A stretch of 64,000 nucleotides of DNA from Candidatus Poribacteria bacterium. Its GTDB lineage: Bacteria > Poribacteria > WGA-4E > WGA-3G. The position numbers and the translations under genes were made by a program. This document shows positions 26,637 to 35,851 of the stretch, piece after piece. The notes beneath the pieces were generated by a model, which had not been told where the DNA came from, ran no database searches, and saw nothing but the letters and a program-made list of their open reading frames with translations. Within the stretch, counting starts at the first letter, position 1. Every line of letters starts with the position of its first letter. Location of the stretch: positions 1 through 64,000 of the forward strand of contig JAJDWI010000149.1 of NCBI GenBank assembly GCA_022825665.1, given 5' to 3'.

Positions 26637-27371
26637 TTATAACGTCTCTACAAAATCAACGCATATTTTAGCAACTTCTGCTGGACATTCATGGGGTAAA
26701 TAGTGTCCAGCATTCGGCACCCATAATGTCTGAATATTTGGGTTTGGTGGAATGCGTAACTTCTTTTTAGTTGTTTCATTTTTACCCATTCCACCAAAGA
26801 CTTCATATATGGGTATTGATGCTTGTTCAAGATAAGTGTAGGCATCAAATTCTTTGACAGTTGACCAAAAATTTCCCCAGATACTTTGCTCAAAACAACT
26901 TCGAGTCTCAGTTGACTTTTTCTGTATCTTGGTTATTTCTATTTGAGAAAGTGTTCCGTAAAACCTTCCCCCATCAAACGTACTGCCAGCAGATGAAAGA
27001 CTCGTCCATCCCTCAAGTAAAACAAGTCCTGTAACACTTGCTGAATTTCTGGCAACCTCCATAGCAACCATACCACCAAGGCTGTGTCCTACGAGAATAA
27101 TCTTATCAATTTCAATAAAGTCTACAAGTTTTAATACATCATCTGCAAGATTAGATATGGTGAATGCTTTGGTAGGTGTACTACTCTGTCCATGACCTCT
27201 AAAGTCCAATGTGATACAACGTTGATTACTCGGTAAATTATCAATTACAGACTGCCAATCTTCTGAATCACAGCCAGTACCATGTAGGAACAGTAGTGGA
27301 ATCCCAGTACCACCAGAATCAGCATACGCCATCTCTCCCCAACTTGTAGTGAGATAAGTTATGCTATCCAT
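26637..27371 (-). CDS. Alpha/beta hydrolase
   Basis: 244 aa, alpha/beta hydrolase fold. Nucleophile elbow GHSLGGM, oxyanion-type HGTGCDSEDW after the first strand, TLDFRGHGQSS, and the catalytic His in NAGHYLPHECP. No signal peptide. The exact substrate (ester, lactone or C-C bond) cannot be told. Ends two bases from the rhodanese stop on the other strand. It is 10 bases downstream of moeA. Confidence 0.9.
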   Translation of the reverse strand: MDSITYLTTSWGEMAYADSGGTGIPLLFLHGTGCDSEDWQSVIDNLPSNQRCITLDFRGHGQSSTPTKAFTISNLADDVLKLVDFIEIDKIILVGHSLGGMVAMEVARNSASVTGLVLLEGWTSLSSAGSTFDGGRFYGTLSQIEITKIQKKSTETRSCFEQSIWGNFWSTVKEFDAYTYLEQASIPIYEVFGGMGKNETTKKKLRIPPNPNIQTLWVPNAGHYLPHECPAEVAKICVDFVETL

Positions 27372-27381
27372 ATATACCCAT

Positions 27382-28593
27382 TTAATCCAAAAATTGTGCG
27401 TCCACTATTTCGCCTGATTGTAGAGACGCACCAGATGGAATGGTGATCAATCCGTTGGCTAAAACAAGAGAATGTAATATACCCGATCCCTGTGGACCAG
27501 TTGTTTTAGCAATGTACTTACCATTCTCTTCAGTCAGGATTGCACGCATGTAATTGACTCTTCCATCTTTGTTGGTCACATCAGATGCCAAGACAGCATT
27601 AAAGGTTGGACGTAATAGATTGGTGTGTCCAGCCATTTTTAAAAGTGCCGGACGTACAAAGAGTTCAAATACTACGAGAGAAGATACAGGATTACCCGGC
27701 AACCCAAAAATGGGTTTTCCGTCAATTTCACCATAAGCCTGTGGTTTTCCCGGTTTCATCGCTACACGCCAGAAGTTCATCTGACCCAATTTTGTCAAGA
27801 CATTTTTCACTATATCGTGTTCACCGACAGAAACACCGCCACTTGTAATCAGTGCGTCAGCTTTCGCAATGGATTCACGGAAGATACGCTCTGTTTCCGC
27901 TTCATCATCGGGAGCGATGCCCATATCTATCGGAATCCCACCAGCATTCTGCACTTGTGCATAGATTCCATATCGATTACTATCCCGTATTTTACCCGGT
28001 TTCAAAGGTTCACCAAGTGGTGTAAGTTCATCACCAGTCGAGACTATGGCAACTTTCGGTTTACTATATACTGACGCTTCAGCACAATTAAGAGAAGCCA
28101 TCATGGAGACTTCTGGAGGACGAAGCACTTTACCCGGAGATATAACACAGTCTCCCATGTTTACACTCTCACCAGTAAAACGGACATTTTCGTTTTTATC
28201 TACACTTTCTAAGATGTTGACCTTATCTCCAACAAGTTCTGTTACCTCTTGCATGACGACAGCATCAGCACCTTCTGGCATCATAGCACCTGTCATAATC
28301 CGTGCAGCATGTCCACTTAAAATTTGTTTTTTTGGGGCATACCCTGCAGCGATAGTTTCCACAACTGATAGCACTGTAGGATTTTCTTCGGTTGCATCTT
28401 TCACATCTGTTGACCGTACAGCAAAACCATCCATTGCAGAATTGTCAAAAGGTGGGATGTTTTCTTTTGCATGTAGTTCTTCAGCAAGTACATAACCTGA
28501 ACATTCAAGTATACCTCGTTTTTCTGTCGGTAGGACAGGGATACTTTCCAACATCTGTTGACGTGCTTCTTCAACACTTAGCATTAAATTCAC
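27382..28593 (-). CDS. moeA: Molybdopterin molybdenumtransferase
   Basis: 403 aa. Inserts Mo into adenylylated molybdopterin in molybdenum-cofactor synthesis. Clear MoeA features: FDNSAMDGFAVRS near the N-terminus, RIMTGAMMPEGADAVVMQE, the TGDELTPLGEPLKPGKIRDSN strand-loop, ITSGGVSVGEHD, and GLPGNPVSSLV in the molybdopterin-binding domain. Full length for the family. No Mo-enzyme is in the window. Start at the ATG after the AGTGGAGTGAATTTA leader. Confidence 0.95.
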   Translation of the reverse strand: MNLMLSVEEARQQMLESIPVLPTEKRGILECSGYVLAEELHAKENIPPFDNSAMDGFAVRSTDVKDATEENPTVLSVVETIAAGYAPKKQILSGHAARIMTGAMMPEGADAVVMQEVTELVGDKVNILESVDKNENVRFTGESVNMGDCVISPGKVLRPPEVSMMASLNCAEASVYSKPKVAIVSTGDELTPLGEPLKPGKIRDSNRYGIYAQVQNAGGIPIDMGIAPDDEAETERIFRESIAKADALITSGGVSVGEHDIVKNVLTKLGQMNFWRVAMKPGKPQAYGEIDGKPIFGLPGNPVSSLVVFELFVRPALLKMAGHTNLLRPTFNAVLASDVTNKDGRVNYMRAILTEENGKYIAKTTGPQGSGILHSLVLANGLITIPSGASLQSGEIVDAQFLD

Positions 28594-28652
28594 TCCAATC
28601 TTCTTATCTACTTGTAACTATTACAGAATATATTCTTCTTTTCCATAGTCAT

Positions 28653-29147
28653 TTATGTCGCATGTCCAATGAGTAGAACTGCCGCAGGTAGAGATGTTTC
28701 CACCGCTTTTTCAAAAGCCCAATCTATATGACCTATATCCTCATCTATTTCTAACATCTGGTATGGTAAATTCCATGCTTTAAGTGTTGGTTCAAGGAAT
28801 GTTGCAACAGAGTCAACCCATTTCCCTTCAGCATCCCGATTATTATAACCCCTATATCCTATGAATACAACAACTGGGATTTGCATGTTAAACACAGTGC
28901 CTCGGAATGCATCACCAGCTTCAAGGAAACCAGTATTTTGAATAATAATTACAGGTTTCTTACCTCCGATATATAATCCTGCAGCGATTGCGAATGCCTC
29001 ACCTTCGCGAGTTACAGTAATTACCTCAATATCATGCTCTTCACGTAACAGTTCATATATTCGCGCACTACCGTTGTCTGGTACTCCAATAGCATGGGTG
29101 ATATTCTGTTTTTTCAATACATCCACTATTTTTTGTGCTGATGCCAT
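28653..29147 (-). CDS. Thiamine-diphosphate enzyme PYR-domain subunit (sulfopyruvate decarboxylase alpha-like)
   Basis: 164 aa, the length of a stand-alone TPP-enzyme PYR domain, as in sulfopyruvate or phosphonopyruvate decarboxylase alpha (ComD). GVPDNGSARIYELL, VTREGEAFAIAAGLYIGG (with the TPP-activating Glu) and IIQNTGFLEAGDAF match. The partner PP-domain subunit (beta) should be adjacent, but the neighbours are acs and moeA. It may act with a beta subunit elsewhere or as an unrelated regulator. The AGGATACTT leader precedes the ATG. Confidence 0.78.
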   Translation of the reverse strand: MASAQKIVDVLKKQNITHAIGVPDNGSARIYELLREEHDIEVITVTREGEAFAIAAGLYIGGKKPVIIIQNTGFLEAGDAFRGTVFNMQIPVVVFIGYRGYNNRDAEGKWVDSVATFLEPTLKAWNLPYQMLEIDEDIGHIDWAFEKAVETSLPAAVLLIGHAT

Positions 29148-29169
29148 AAGTATCCTTTAACCATACAAT

Positions 29170-29193
29170 TGGGCAGGTTCAGTGACCTGCCCA
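29170..29193. repeat. Perfect 9-bp GC-rich stem-loop between acs and the TPP subunit
   Basis: TGGGCAGGT (29170-29178) and ACCTGCCCA (29185-29193) around TCAGTG. It could attenuate or end acs transcription on the minus strand, but no long T-run follows, so it is not a classical terminator. It may also be a dispersed repeat. Confidence 0.55.
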
Positions 29194-29260
29194 TTCAATT
29201 AGAAATCTCAATTTATAATTCAGATGAGTCGAAAGTAGATATACATCACCAAAAGAGATT

Positions 29261-31204
29261 TTACTGTCTACCTTCTACCAACGCATCTACAACTGTTGGA
29301 TCTGCAAGCGTAGAGGTGTCCCCAAGATCAGATATATCACCTTCAGCAATTTTGCGAAGAATCCGCCGCATTATTTTACCTGATCGGGTCTTTGGTAAAG
29401 CAGGTGTAAACTGTATCTTATCCGGTGTTGCGATAGGTCCAATATGTTGCCGTACTGCTTGTTTGATACCCGTTTCCACATCATCGGATGCAGATTCACC
29501 TGTCATCAACGTGACATACGCGTAAATACCTTGTCCTTTAATGTCATGTGTGTATCCAACAACTGCAGCCTCCGCCACAGCATCATGTTGTCCAATAGCA
29601 CCTTCAACTTCTGCTGTTCCCAACCTATGTCCAGAAACATTTAGCACGTCGTCAACTCGACCTGTAATCCAGTAATATCCATCTTCATCACGTAACACTC
29701 CATCACCAGTCATGTAATATCCTGGGAATCTGCTAAAATAGACATCAATGAAACGTTCATGGTCACCATATACTGTTCGCATGATACCGGGCCACGCAGT
29801 TTTAATGCAGAGATAACCAGTTGCTGGGTTACCTTCGACTTCTTTACCTTCTTCATTCAATATCACAGGTTCAATGCCAAAGAATGGGAACGTTGCAGAA
29901 CCCGGTTTAAGCGGCGTTGCTGCGGGTAAAGGCGTAATCAGAATACCACCAGTTTCGGTCTGCCACCAAGTATCAATAATCGGACACCGCTTTTCCCCAA
30001 CAATGTTATAATACCACAACCATTCAGGCTCTTTAATCGGTTCCCCGACTGTACCGAGTAAGCGAAGGGTTGATCTGTCATATTTTTCCACCCATGTATT
30101 ACCTTCCTTCATCAAGGCGCGTAATGCTGTGGGTGCGGTATAGAAAAGATTGATTTTATGCTTTTCCACAACTTGCCAAAACCGACCAAAATCTGGATAG
30201 TTTGGAACACCTTCAAACATAATCGTAATGGCACGATTTGCCAGTGGTCCGTAGATAATATATGAATGTCCTGTAATCCATCCGATATCAGCAGTACACC
30301 AGTAAACATCACCTTCGTGGTAGTCAAAGATCTGTTGATGCGTATAGGATGTATAAACCAAGTATCCGCCTGTAGTATGTAAAACACCTTTCGGTTTTCC
30401 TGTTGATCCTGATGTATACAAAATAAATAGCGGATCTTCTGCATTCATCACTTCAGGTTCACATTCTGCATCAGCAGATTCCATCGCTTCGTGCCACCAT
30501 ACATCTCGCGATGTATCAAAATCGACTGAATCACCTGTACGTTTAACAACAACGACCTTTTCAATAGATGGACAATCAACCACTGCAGCATCAGCGTTTG
30601 CTTTCATCGGAATATCGCTTCGTGCACCACGCAATGCTGTGTCCTGCGTAATTAATAGTTTACAAGAAGAATCGTTTATTCTATCTCGTAGCGATTCTGC
30701 TGAAAACGCGCCAAAAACTATTGAATGTACTGCACCTATTCTGGCACACGCTAACATAGCAATTGCCAATTCAGGAACCATCTGTAGATATATACAGACG
30801 CGATCACCCTTTTCAACACCTTGTGATTTCAAGACATTCGCAAACTTCTTTACCTCTACAAGTAGTTCATTAAAACTGAATGTCTTATCTTCAGAAGGGT
30901 CGTTACCCTCCCATATAATTGCTGTTTCATCACCGTGTCCCGCTTCCACATGCCGGTCAACACAGTTATAGCAGGCGTTTAATGTGCCACCCTCAAACCA
31001 TTTAATTTGTGCTTTAACAAAATCATAATCCTGGACTGTATCCCACTTTTCATACCATGTTATCCGTTCAGCAATTGTTGCCCAAAAACCTTCTGGGTCT
31101 TGAATTGATTCAGCGTATCGCTCCTCGTAATCTTCTAAACTCTTGACATGAGCGTCACCGATTGGATAGGTAGTATCCATCGGTGGGAAAACGTTATTAG
31201 CCAT
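29261..31204 (-). CDS. acs: Acetyl-CoA synthetase
   Basis: 647 aa, the usual length. AMP-forming acetate-CoA ligase: acetyl-AMP, then acetyl-CoA. [20 protein letters not shown] binds ATP phosphate; [15 protein letters not shown] and the C-terminal [18 protein letters not shown] with the acetylatable catalytic Lys are present. Cytoplasmic. Own promoter (31263-31291). Acetate activation would fit a life on breakdown products. Downstream is the lone TPP-domain subunit. Confidence 0.97.
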   Translation of the reverse strand: MANNVFPPMDTTYPIGDAHVKSLEDYEERYAESIQDPEGFWATIAERITWYEKWDTVQDYDFVKAQIKWFEGGTLNACYNCVDRHVEAGHGDETAIIWEGNDPSEDKTFSFNELLVEVKKFANVLKSQGVEKGDRVCIYLQMVPELAIAMLACARIGAVHSIVFGAFSAESLRDRINDSSCKLLITQDTALRGARSDIPMKANADAAVVDCPSIEKVVVVKRTGDSVDFDTSRDVWWHEAMESADAECEPEVMNAEDPLFILYTSGSTGKPKGVLHTTGGYLVYTSYTHQQIFDYHEGDVYWCTADIGWITGHSYIIYGPLANRAITIMFEGVPNYPDFGRFWQVVEKHKINLFYTAPTALRALMKEGNTWVEKYDRSTLRLLGTVGEPIKEPEWLWYYNIVGEKRCPIIDTWWQTETGGILITPLPAATPLKPGSATFPFFGIEPVILNEEGKEVEGNPATGYLCIKTAWPGIMRTVYGDHERFIDVYFSRFPGYYMTGDGVLRDEDGYYWITGRVDDVLNVSGHRLGTAEVEGAIGQHDAVAEAAVVGYTHDIKGQGIYAYVTLMTGESASDDVETGIKQAVRQHIGPIATPDKIQFTPALPKTRSGKIMRRILRKIAEGDISDLGDTSTLADPTVVDALVEGRQ

Positions 31205-31262
31205 CTATCATCTCCTCTATATACTTATCTCTATGCAATTCCACTGTTTATGATATGATTCC

Positions 31263-31291
31263 ATTTTATATTATAGTAGGGAATGTGTCAA
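31263..31291 (-). promoter_or_regulatory. Sigma70-type promoter for acs
   Basis: Read on the minus strand: TTGACA (31286-31291), 17-base spacer, TAAAAT (31263-31268), roughly 60 bases before the acs ATG. Consensus -35 and near-consensus -10. Confidence 0.6.
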
Positions 31292-31364
31292 TACATTAGG
31301 TGGGGAATTAGAAGTAAAACAGGTCGCGTTTTTCTGAGTCAACCATCCTATTCCTCTGTCCATT

Positions 31365-32657
31365 TTATTTTTTTAGAACTAAAATCCAATCGGTGTTGAT
31401 ACGTTCTTCTCTTGGTACCTTAATGAAATGTTTGATAATCTCTGAACCGAAATAAGTTTCTACTTCAAATCCAATTTCTTCAGCAATCTGCATGAGGTAT
31501 TTCCAACTTTCAAACAACTGTCCACGTATACGATTATTGCCAACAACTACAATATATCTGCAGCCATTACGCAAAACCTTGTAGACTTCCGCAAGATTCT
31601 CACGCATATCTTTAAGATATTTATAGGCAATGTATGCACGTCTCGGGTCTATTTCATAGATATTAGTGATAACTTTGTCCGCCTCTTGCACACCTATTTC
31701 ATGTTTTTGCTTGTAATCGCGAGCAGAGACACTTTCCGTCCCGACATTTTGTTTTTTCAAAGCAGTTAACGAATCCTGTGCAAATCCAAGCCAATACATC
31801 TCTAATTGATGAGTCCTCGGATAATCCACTGCGTTGACATACGGTGGAGAAGTTACAGCGAGATCAAAATGACCTTCTTTGTACACAATATTCCTTGCAT
31901 CCATATCATCTGGAAACTCAACGTTAATATCCAATGGGTAGTTTTGGGAAAACGCAACCATTTTAGGAACTTTGGTTAGAACTGTTTTAGCAAAGCGATT
32001 TAGTGCATCAGTAGGTTTTACCAATTTGTTCAATTTTTTCCGAATTACTGTCCGAGTACAATTATCATCTGCATTAGATACAGAACGGATAATTGATGAA
32101 AGACAGACTTTAAAGAAATCTTTAATGTCATCATTGACCATAAGTTGTTGAATTTTATTTCTTAGGTAGGTTAACTCAAGAAGTATCTCTTTGTTAAACC
32201 AATTGTCTCTATAGGGAAAATTCGGGAAGTCAGTATCGTTAACCTGTGTGGAATCATAATTTAAAATAGACTCCAGAAGTGTTTTTTGTGATGCTTTGAG
32301 TGCTTTCTCTGACAAAGGGGTAACCTTTACTTTAGAAATGAATCGTGAAAACGGGTCAACATCTATCCCAACAGAGTTCCGTTTTGAGAGAAGTGCTTCA
32401 ACATTTGTGGTACCGCTTCCAGCAAATGGATCCAAGATCACATCACGCTCCTGAGAGAACCGTTTGATGAGCCAACGTGGTAATTCGGGGAAAAATTTAG
32501 CAGGGTATTTGTGAATTCCGTGAGTCAAAAAACTCTGGTCGTGACTGATAAAAAGAAACCTATCTCCATTTTTTATTGGAAGATCAACAGGAATCTCACC
32601 GTCAACTTGAATAATTCTTTCACCAAAGTCGTTAATGATTTCAGTTACTTTGGACAT
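31365..32657 (-). CDS. Orphan DNA N4/N6-methyltransferase
   Basis: 430 aa. S-adenosylmethionine motif DPFAGSGTT at residues 76-84 and catalytic TSPPY at 269-273, so the SAM motif lies ahead of the catalytic motif. TSPPY suggests N4-methylcytosine, although N6-adenine cannot be excluded. HGIHKYPAKF near residue 46 is a motif of this methylase subfamily. No restriction endonuclease or specificity gene is nearby. The divergent Rrf2 promoter is in the 196-base gap upstream. Confidence 0.9.
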   Translation of the reverse strand: MSKVTEIINDFGERIIQVDGEIPVDLPIKNGDRFLFISHDQSFLTHGIHKYPAKFFPELPRWLIKRFSQERDVILDPFAGSGTTNVEALLSKRNSVGIDVDPFSRFISKVKVTPLSEKALKASQKTLLESILNYDSTQVNDTDFPNFPYRDNWFNKEILLELTYLRNKIQQLMVNDDIKDFFKVCLSSIIRSVSNADDNCTRTVIRKKLNKLVKPTDALNRFAKTVLTKVPKMVAFSQNYPLDINVEFPDDMDARNIVYKEGHFDLAVTSPPYVNAVDYPRTHQLEMYWLGFAQDSLTALKKQNVGTESVSARDYKQKHEIGVQEADKVITNIYEIDPRRAYIAYKYLKDMRENLAEVYKVLRNGCRYIVVVGNNRIRGQLFESWKYLMQIAEEIGFEVETYFGSEIIKHFIKVPREERINTDWILVLKK

Positions 32658-32781
32658 ATCTTTTTTCTTCAGACTATATATATTATTTATGTATTTATTA
32701 CATCTTTATTATATCACAATTACTGCTCCAATGCAATCAACCAGCAGCTTGGAATTAAACACGCATTGATTAGGAACAAAT

Positions 32782-32810
32782 TTGACTTTTTTGGTAATAT
32801 ATAGTATAAT
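32782..32810 (+). promoter_or_regulatory. Sigma70-type promoter for the Rrf2-cys genes
   Basis: TTGACT (32782-32787), 17-base spacer, TATAAT (32805-32810). The expected start site falls near 32817, at the beginning of the adjacent operator, 37 bases before the rrf2 ATG. Confidence 0.7.
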
Positions 32811-32816
32811 TATAGT

Positions 32817-32835
32817 TACCTAAATTGGTTAGGTA
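32817..32835 (+). promoter_or_regulatory. Palindromic operator, probable Rrf2 site
   Basis: TACCTAA (32817-32823), 5-base spacer, TTAGGTA (32829-32835): a perfect 7-bp inverted repeat overlapping the expected transcription start. This is the position where a repressor would block the promoter. Binding by the Rrf2 protein encoded downstream is inferred from position. Confidence 0.6.
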
Positions 32836-32853
32836 TAGAAAGGATGGACGCAG

Positions 32854-33291
32854 ATGCAGTTATCCGCTAAGTTGAAATATGCAGTTTGTGCAATGTTGGA
32901 ACTTGGTTTACAATATCACAATCAATTTATTTCAGTTACTGTGTTGGCAGAAAAACGCAGTATTCCTGGACCATTTTTGGAGAAACTTCTCTTACAACTC
33001 AAAAGTGCTGGTTTAACAACAAGTCGACGAGGACCTGATGGTGGGTATAGTCTTGCCCTACCTCCAGATCAAATTAGGATAGGCGATATATTCACAGCAG
33101 TAGAAGGTCCAGTTAATTTCACAGAAGGTTTTGAATTACAGGAATCATCTGAAATAGGTGAATTTTTTGCTGAGATTGAGACAGAGATTAGAGATGTGTT
33201 GAATACAAAAACCTTACACGAGCTCTGTTGTCATGCACGTAAGATTAATCAATTATCAACACCTACACATCCACATCCGTATTCTATATGA
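32854..33291 (+). CDS. Rrf2-family transcriptional regulator
   Basis: 145 aa winged-helix protein: MQLSAKLKYAVCAMLELG, VTVLAEKRSIPGPFLEKLLLQL, LTTSRRGPDGGYSLALPPDQI. Unlike IscR it lacks the C-x5-C-x5-C cluster-binding triad; it has only CC near the C-terminus (ELCCHAR), so any sensing is probably not the classical Fe-S mode. Closest functional analogue is CymR, which controls cysteine genes, consistent with the downstream cysK and cysH. Overlaps cysK by 4 bases. Probably autoregulated through 32817-32835. Confidence 0.9.
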   Translation: MQLSAKLKYAVCAMLELGLQYHNQFISVTVLAEKRSIPGPFLEKLLLQLKSAGLTTSRRGPDGGYSLALPPDQIRIGDIFTAVEGPVNFTEGFELQESSEIGEFFAEIETEIRDVLNTKTLHELCCHARKINQLSTPTHPHPYSI

Positions 33292-34238
33292 AACTCGCTA
33301 AGAATCTGACAAAACTCATCGGGAATACACCGATGGTTCGACTAAATGCCCTGCCTAATAAAGAGGATGCAACAATCTATGCAAAGTTGGAATCCTATAA
33401 TCCGGGTGGAAGCATTAAGGATCGTATCAGTTATGGGATGGTTGTAGATGCTGAGAAACGCGGCATTCTAAAACCGGGTGATACAATAGTTGAACCAACA
33501 GCAGGAAATACTGGCATAGGTCTCTCTATAGTCGGAGTGGCACGAGGTTATCGTGTTATTTTGACCATGCCAGAATATGTAAGTAGTGAAAAGTATGCCC
33601 TTCTTTCGGCATTTGGTGCGGATATAGTTCTAACACCAGAACACGGAGGAATGGCAAGTGCAATATGGGAAGCAGAGGAAATCATAAGACGCAATTCACG
33701 ACATTATATGCCTAACCAATTTTCGAATCCTGCTAACCCACAGATTCATAGACAGACCACTGCAGTTGAAATCTTGAAATCCGTTGGAAGTAATATAGAT
33801 TACCTTGTTGTAGGTGTAGGAACAGGTGGCACTTTAACAGGTGTGGGTGAAGTGATTAAGTCCCACAATCCAAAAACAAAGATTGTTGCTGTTGAGCCGT
33901 TGGTTTCATCGGTGCTTTCAGGGGGTATGCCGGGACCGACACGAATTGATGGACTCGGTGCAGGTATGATTCCTGAAGTCTTGAATGTAGATATAATTGA
34001 TGATGTAATTCCAGTTTCAGAAGAGGTCGCTTACGAAATGATGAAAGAAATTTCCAAAAAAGAAGGTTTGTTAGTAGGAATGTCTTCTGGAGCAAATGTA
34101 TATGCAGCATTGCAAGTTGCGAAAGAAATGGGTCCGAAAAAGACTGTGGTAACAATTCTACCAGACACAGGAGAACGTTACTTTAGTTTGAGCAGATATT
34201 TTGAACTTGAGACAGATATTATGGAATCTATATCCTAA
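33288..34238 (+). CDS. cysK: Cysteine synthase (PLP-dependent)
   Basis: 316 aa. O-acetylserine sulfhydrylase type: catalytic Lys44 in NPGGSIKDR, the TAGNTG substrate loop at 71-76 (more often TSGNTG), QFSNPANPQIHRQTTAVEI and VGVGTGGTLTGVGEVI. The family includes CysK and CysM, and CysO-dependent CysM cannot be separated from sequence alone; the CysO-like and JAMM genes nearby make a CysM-like, carrier-using role plausible. Translationally coupled to rrf2 by the ATGA overlap. Confidence 0.94.
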   Translation: MKLAKNLTKLIGNTPMVRLNALPNKEDATIYAKLESYNPGGSIKDRISYGMVVDAEKRGILKPGDTIVEPTAGNTGIGLSIVGVARGYRVILTMPEYVSSEKYALLSAFGADIVLTPEHGGMASAIWEAEEIIRRNSRHYMPNQFSNPANPQIHRQTTAVEILKSVGSNIDYLVVGVGTGGTLTGVGEVIKSHNPKTKIVAVEPLVSSVLSGGMPGPTRIDGLGAGMIPEVLNVDIIDDVIPVSEEVAYEMMKEISKKEGLLVGMSSGANVYAALQVAKEMGPKKTVVTILPDTGERYFSLSRYFELETDIMESIS

Positions 34239-34265
34239 TAGAATAAAAGCAGGTAAATTTACGGA

Positions 34266-35024
34266 ATGACATGTCAAATTCAGAATGCTTCATTGATGGA
34301 ATTGAAGCGACATTTAAGTTTAACGGAAAATCCTCAGGAAGTTCTTTTTACACTCTTTAAGAGTTTTAAGGATCGTGCAGCAATTGTTACCAGTGGACAG
34401 TTGTCAGGTATGGTTCAAATACATCTGGCAGCAGAAAACAATGTGCCATTCCGTGTGTGTACGGTAGATACACTTCGTCTATTTCCTGAAACCTATACTT
34501 TTTTTGAAAAAGTTGAAGAACGATATGGAATTGATATCGAACGTATTCAACCTGATATATCTGAAGTCGATAAAATGGTTTCCGAACATGGTGAATATTT
34601 GTTTTTTGATAGCAGGTCAAAACAAGAGTTCTGTTGTGACATACGGAAAATAAGACCTATGGAACGGCTTTTAGACACATTAGATATTTGGATCACAGGT
34701 ACACGTAGAGATCAATCTGAGACACGTCAACATTTCCAGAAAGTAGAAACTATTTCATCAAAACCGCATCCTATTCTCAAAGTGAGTCCATTGCTTCATT
34801 GGACATCCGAACAGGTATGGGAATTTGTCCTAAACAATAATGTTCCTGTTAATCCGCTATTTCTACCAGATGCGCGTGGCCACTACTTCGATTCTCTCGG
34901 TTGTATAACCTGTACGACCAGAATTCGCCCTGGTGAACCGAAACGAGCTGGACGTTGGCGTTGGCAAAACAATACAGAAACAGAAAATAATAACAAAGAG
35001 TGTGGACTACACTATGCTATTTGA
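34266..35024 (+). CDS. cysH: Assimilatory APS reductase-type phosphosulfate reductase
   Basis: 252 aa. Reduces adenylylated sulfate to sulfite. The CC pair at 123-124, C213 and C216 give the CC-x~88-CxxC [4Fe-4S] signature of the APS-using type, and the nucleophile C246 is in the final ECGLH motif. SGQLSGMVQIHLA is the nucleotide loop and VDTLRLFPETY the following strand. Together with cysK it supplies sulfide for cysteine. No PAPS kinase or ATP sulfurylase gene is visible in the window. Confidence 0.9.
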   Translation: MTCQIQNASLMELKRHLSLTENPQEVLFTLFKSFKDRAAIVTSGQLSGMVQIHLAAENNVPFRVCTVDTLRLFPETYTFFEKVEERYGIDIERIQPDISEVDKMVSEHGEYLFFDSRSKQEFCCDIRKIRPMERLLDTLDIWITGTRRDQSETRQHFQKVETISSKPHPILKVSPLLHWTSEQVWEFVLNNNVPVNPLFLPDARGHYFDSLGCITCTTRIRPGEPKRAGRWRWQNNTETENNNKECGLHYAI

Positions 35025-35038
35025 GATATTTACGCAAA

Positions 35039-35087
35039 TGCGGATTTGAATTCCGCAATCCATGACATACAACATTGAATATGTTGT
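35039..35087. repeat. Two small hairpins before the carrier gene
   Basis: TGCGGA (35039-35044) / TCCGCA (35052-35057) and ACAACAT (35069-35075) / ATGTTGT (35081-35087), both perfect, loops of 7 and 5 bases. They lie between cysH and the carrier gene and might stabilise or attenuate the transcript. No T-run. Confidence 0.45.
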
Positions 35088-35117
35088 CAGACCACTGACC
35101 TGATAAAGGAGAAAAAA

Positions 35118-35393
35118 ATGGCAGTAACAGTTCGTATACCAACCCCGTTGAGACGTTTAACGCAGAATCTCGCGGAGGTTGAAACCGAAGGTACTAATAT
35201 TGAAACTATAATTGAAAATCTGGATTCCAACTATCCGGGTATGAAAGAACGTCTCTGTGATGATGACGGAAAAATCCGTCGGTTTGTGAATATTTATCTT
35301 AACGATGAAGACATTCGTTTTCTTGATGGAAAAGAAACAGAAGTTACTGACGGTGCTGAAATATCTATAATCCCCGCCATTGCTGGTGGTTAA
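35118..35393 (+). CDS. CysO/MoaD/ThiS-type sulfur-carrier protein
   Basis: 91 aa, ubiquitin-like beta-grasp fold ending in the essential Gly-Gly (SIIPAIAGG), which becomes a thiocarboxylate. TVRIPTPLRRLTQN at the start is the usual CysO/MoaD opening. The AAAGGAG leader gives an excellent ribosome site 7-9 bases upstream. Context (cysteine synthase, JAMM protease) favours a CysO-like role. MoaD is a second possibility because moeA is in the window, but other molybdopterin genes are not. Confidence 0.88.
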   Translation: MAVTVRIPTPLRRLTQNLAEVETEGTNIETIIENLDSNYPGMKERLCDDDGKIRRFVNIYLNDEDIRFLDGKETEVTDGAEISIIPAIAGG

Positions 35394-35851
35394 ACACTTA
35401 CCTAAATAGCAACTTGTGCAGGTTAATTTATAACGTGAGTTTGATAAATCAGATTATTGTGTTCGGCAGAATACGTGTTTGGTATTCTGCATTGGTTAGG
35501 AAACTGCTCCTACCGTTATATGAAAGTAATATTTAGGATAAAATGGCATCCAAATACTAATTATTAAACCCACGTTATTATTACTAACATTCTTTCAGTA
35601 AAAGAGACAGAATCCCAACAAGTTGCAAAATATAAATTGCAAGTCTTAATTCCGCGTTTTGTGTAATATAATATAGATTAACTGCCGGATCGTTTATACT
35701 TACCATCCTTTCAGTTAAAGTAATTTAGAAATTAATAGACACTTACTTCCCACAATAATTAGTGACGATTAATTTCACTGTTATGAAATTGTCCAAGTAA
35801 TAAATAACTACCTTTGTACGCTATTCAACGAAATATATCAGTAACCAATTC
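35394..35851. repeat. Gene-free spacer with hairpin and duplicated element
   Basis: 458 bases, no gene. A perfect 9-bp inverted repeat GCAGAATAC / GTATTCTGC (35466-35490, 7-base loop); a 17-base element CATTCTTTCAGTAAAAG at 35588, repeated with two changes at 35704; two TTGCAA boxes at 35623 and 35637; and TATAAT at 35667. The inverted form of GTTTCCTAACC seen in the first spacer occurs near 35.5 kb. Confidence 0.5.

Noticed and set aside
35118-35393. Carrier protein assigned confidently to molybdopterin synthesis (MoaD)
   Set aside because: Only moeA among Mo-cofactor genes is present; the sulfur-gene and JAMM context fits a CysO-like carrier better.
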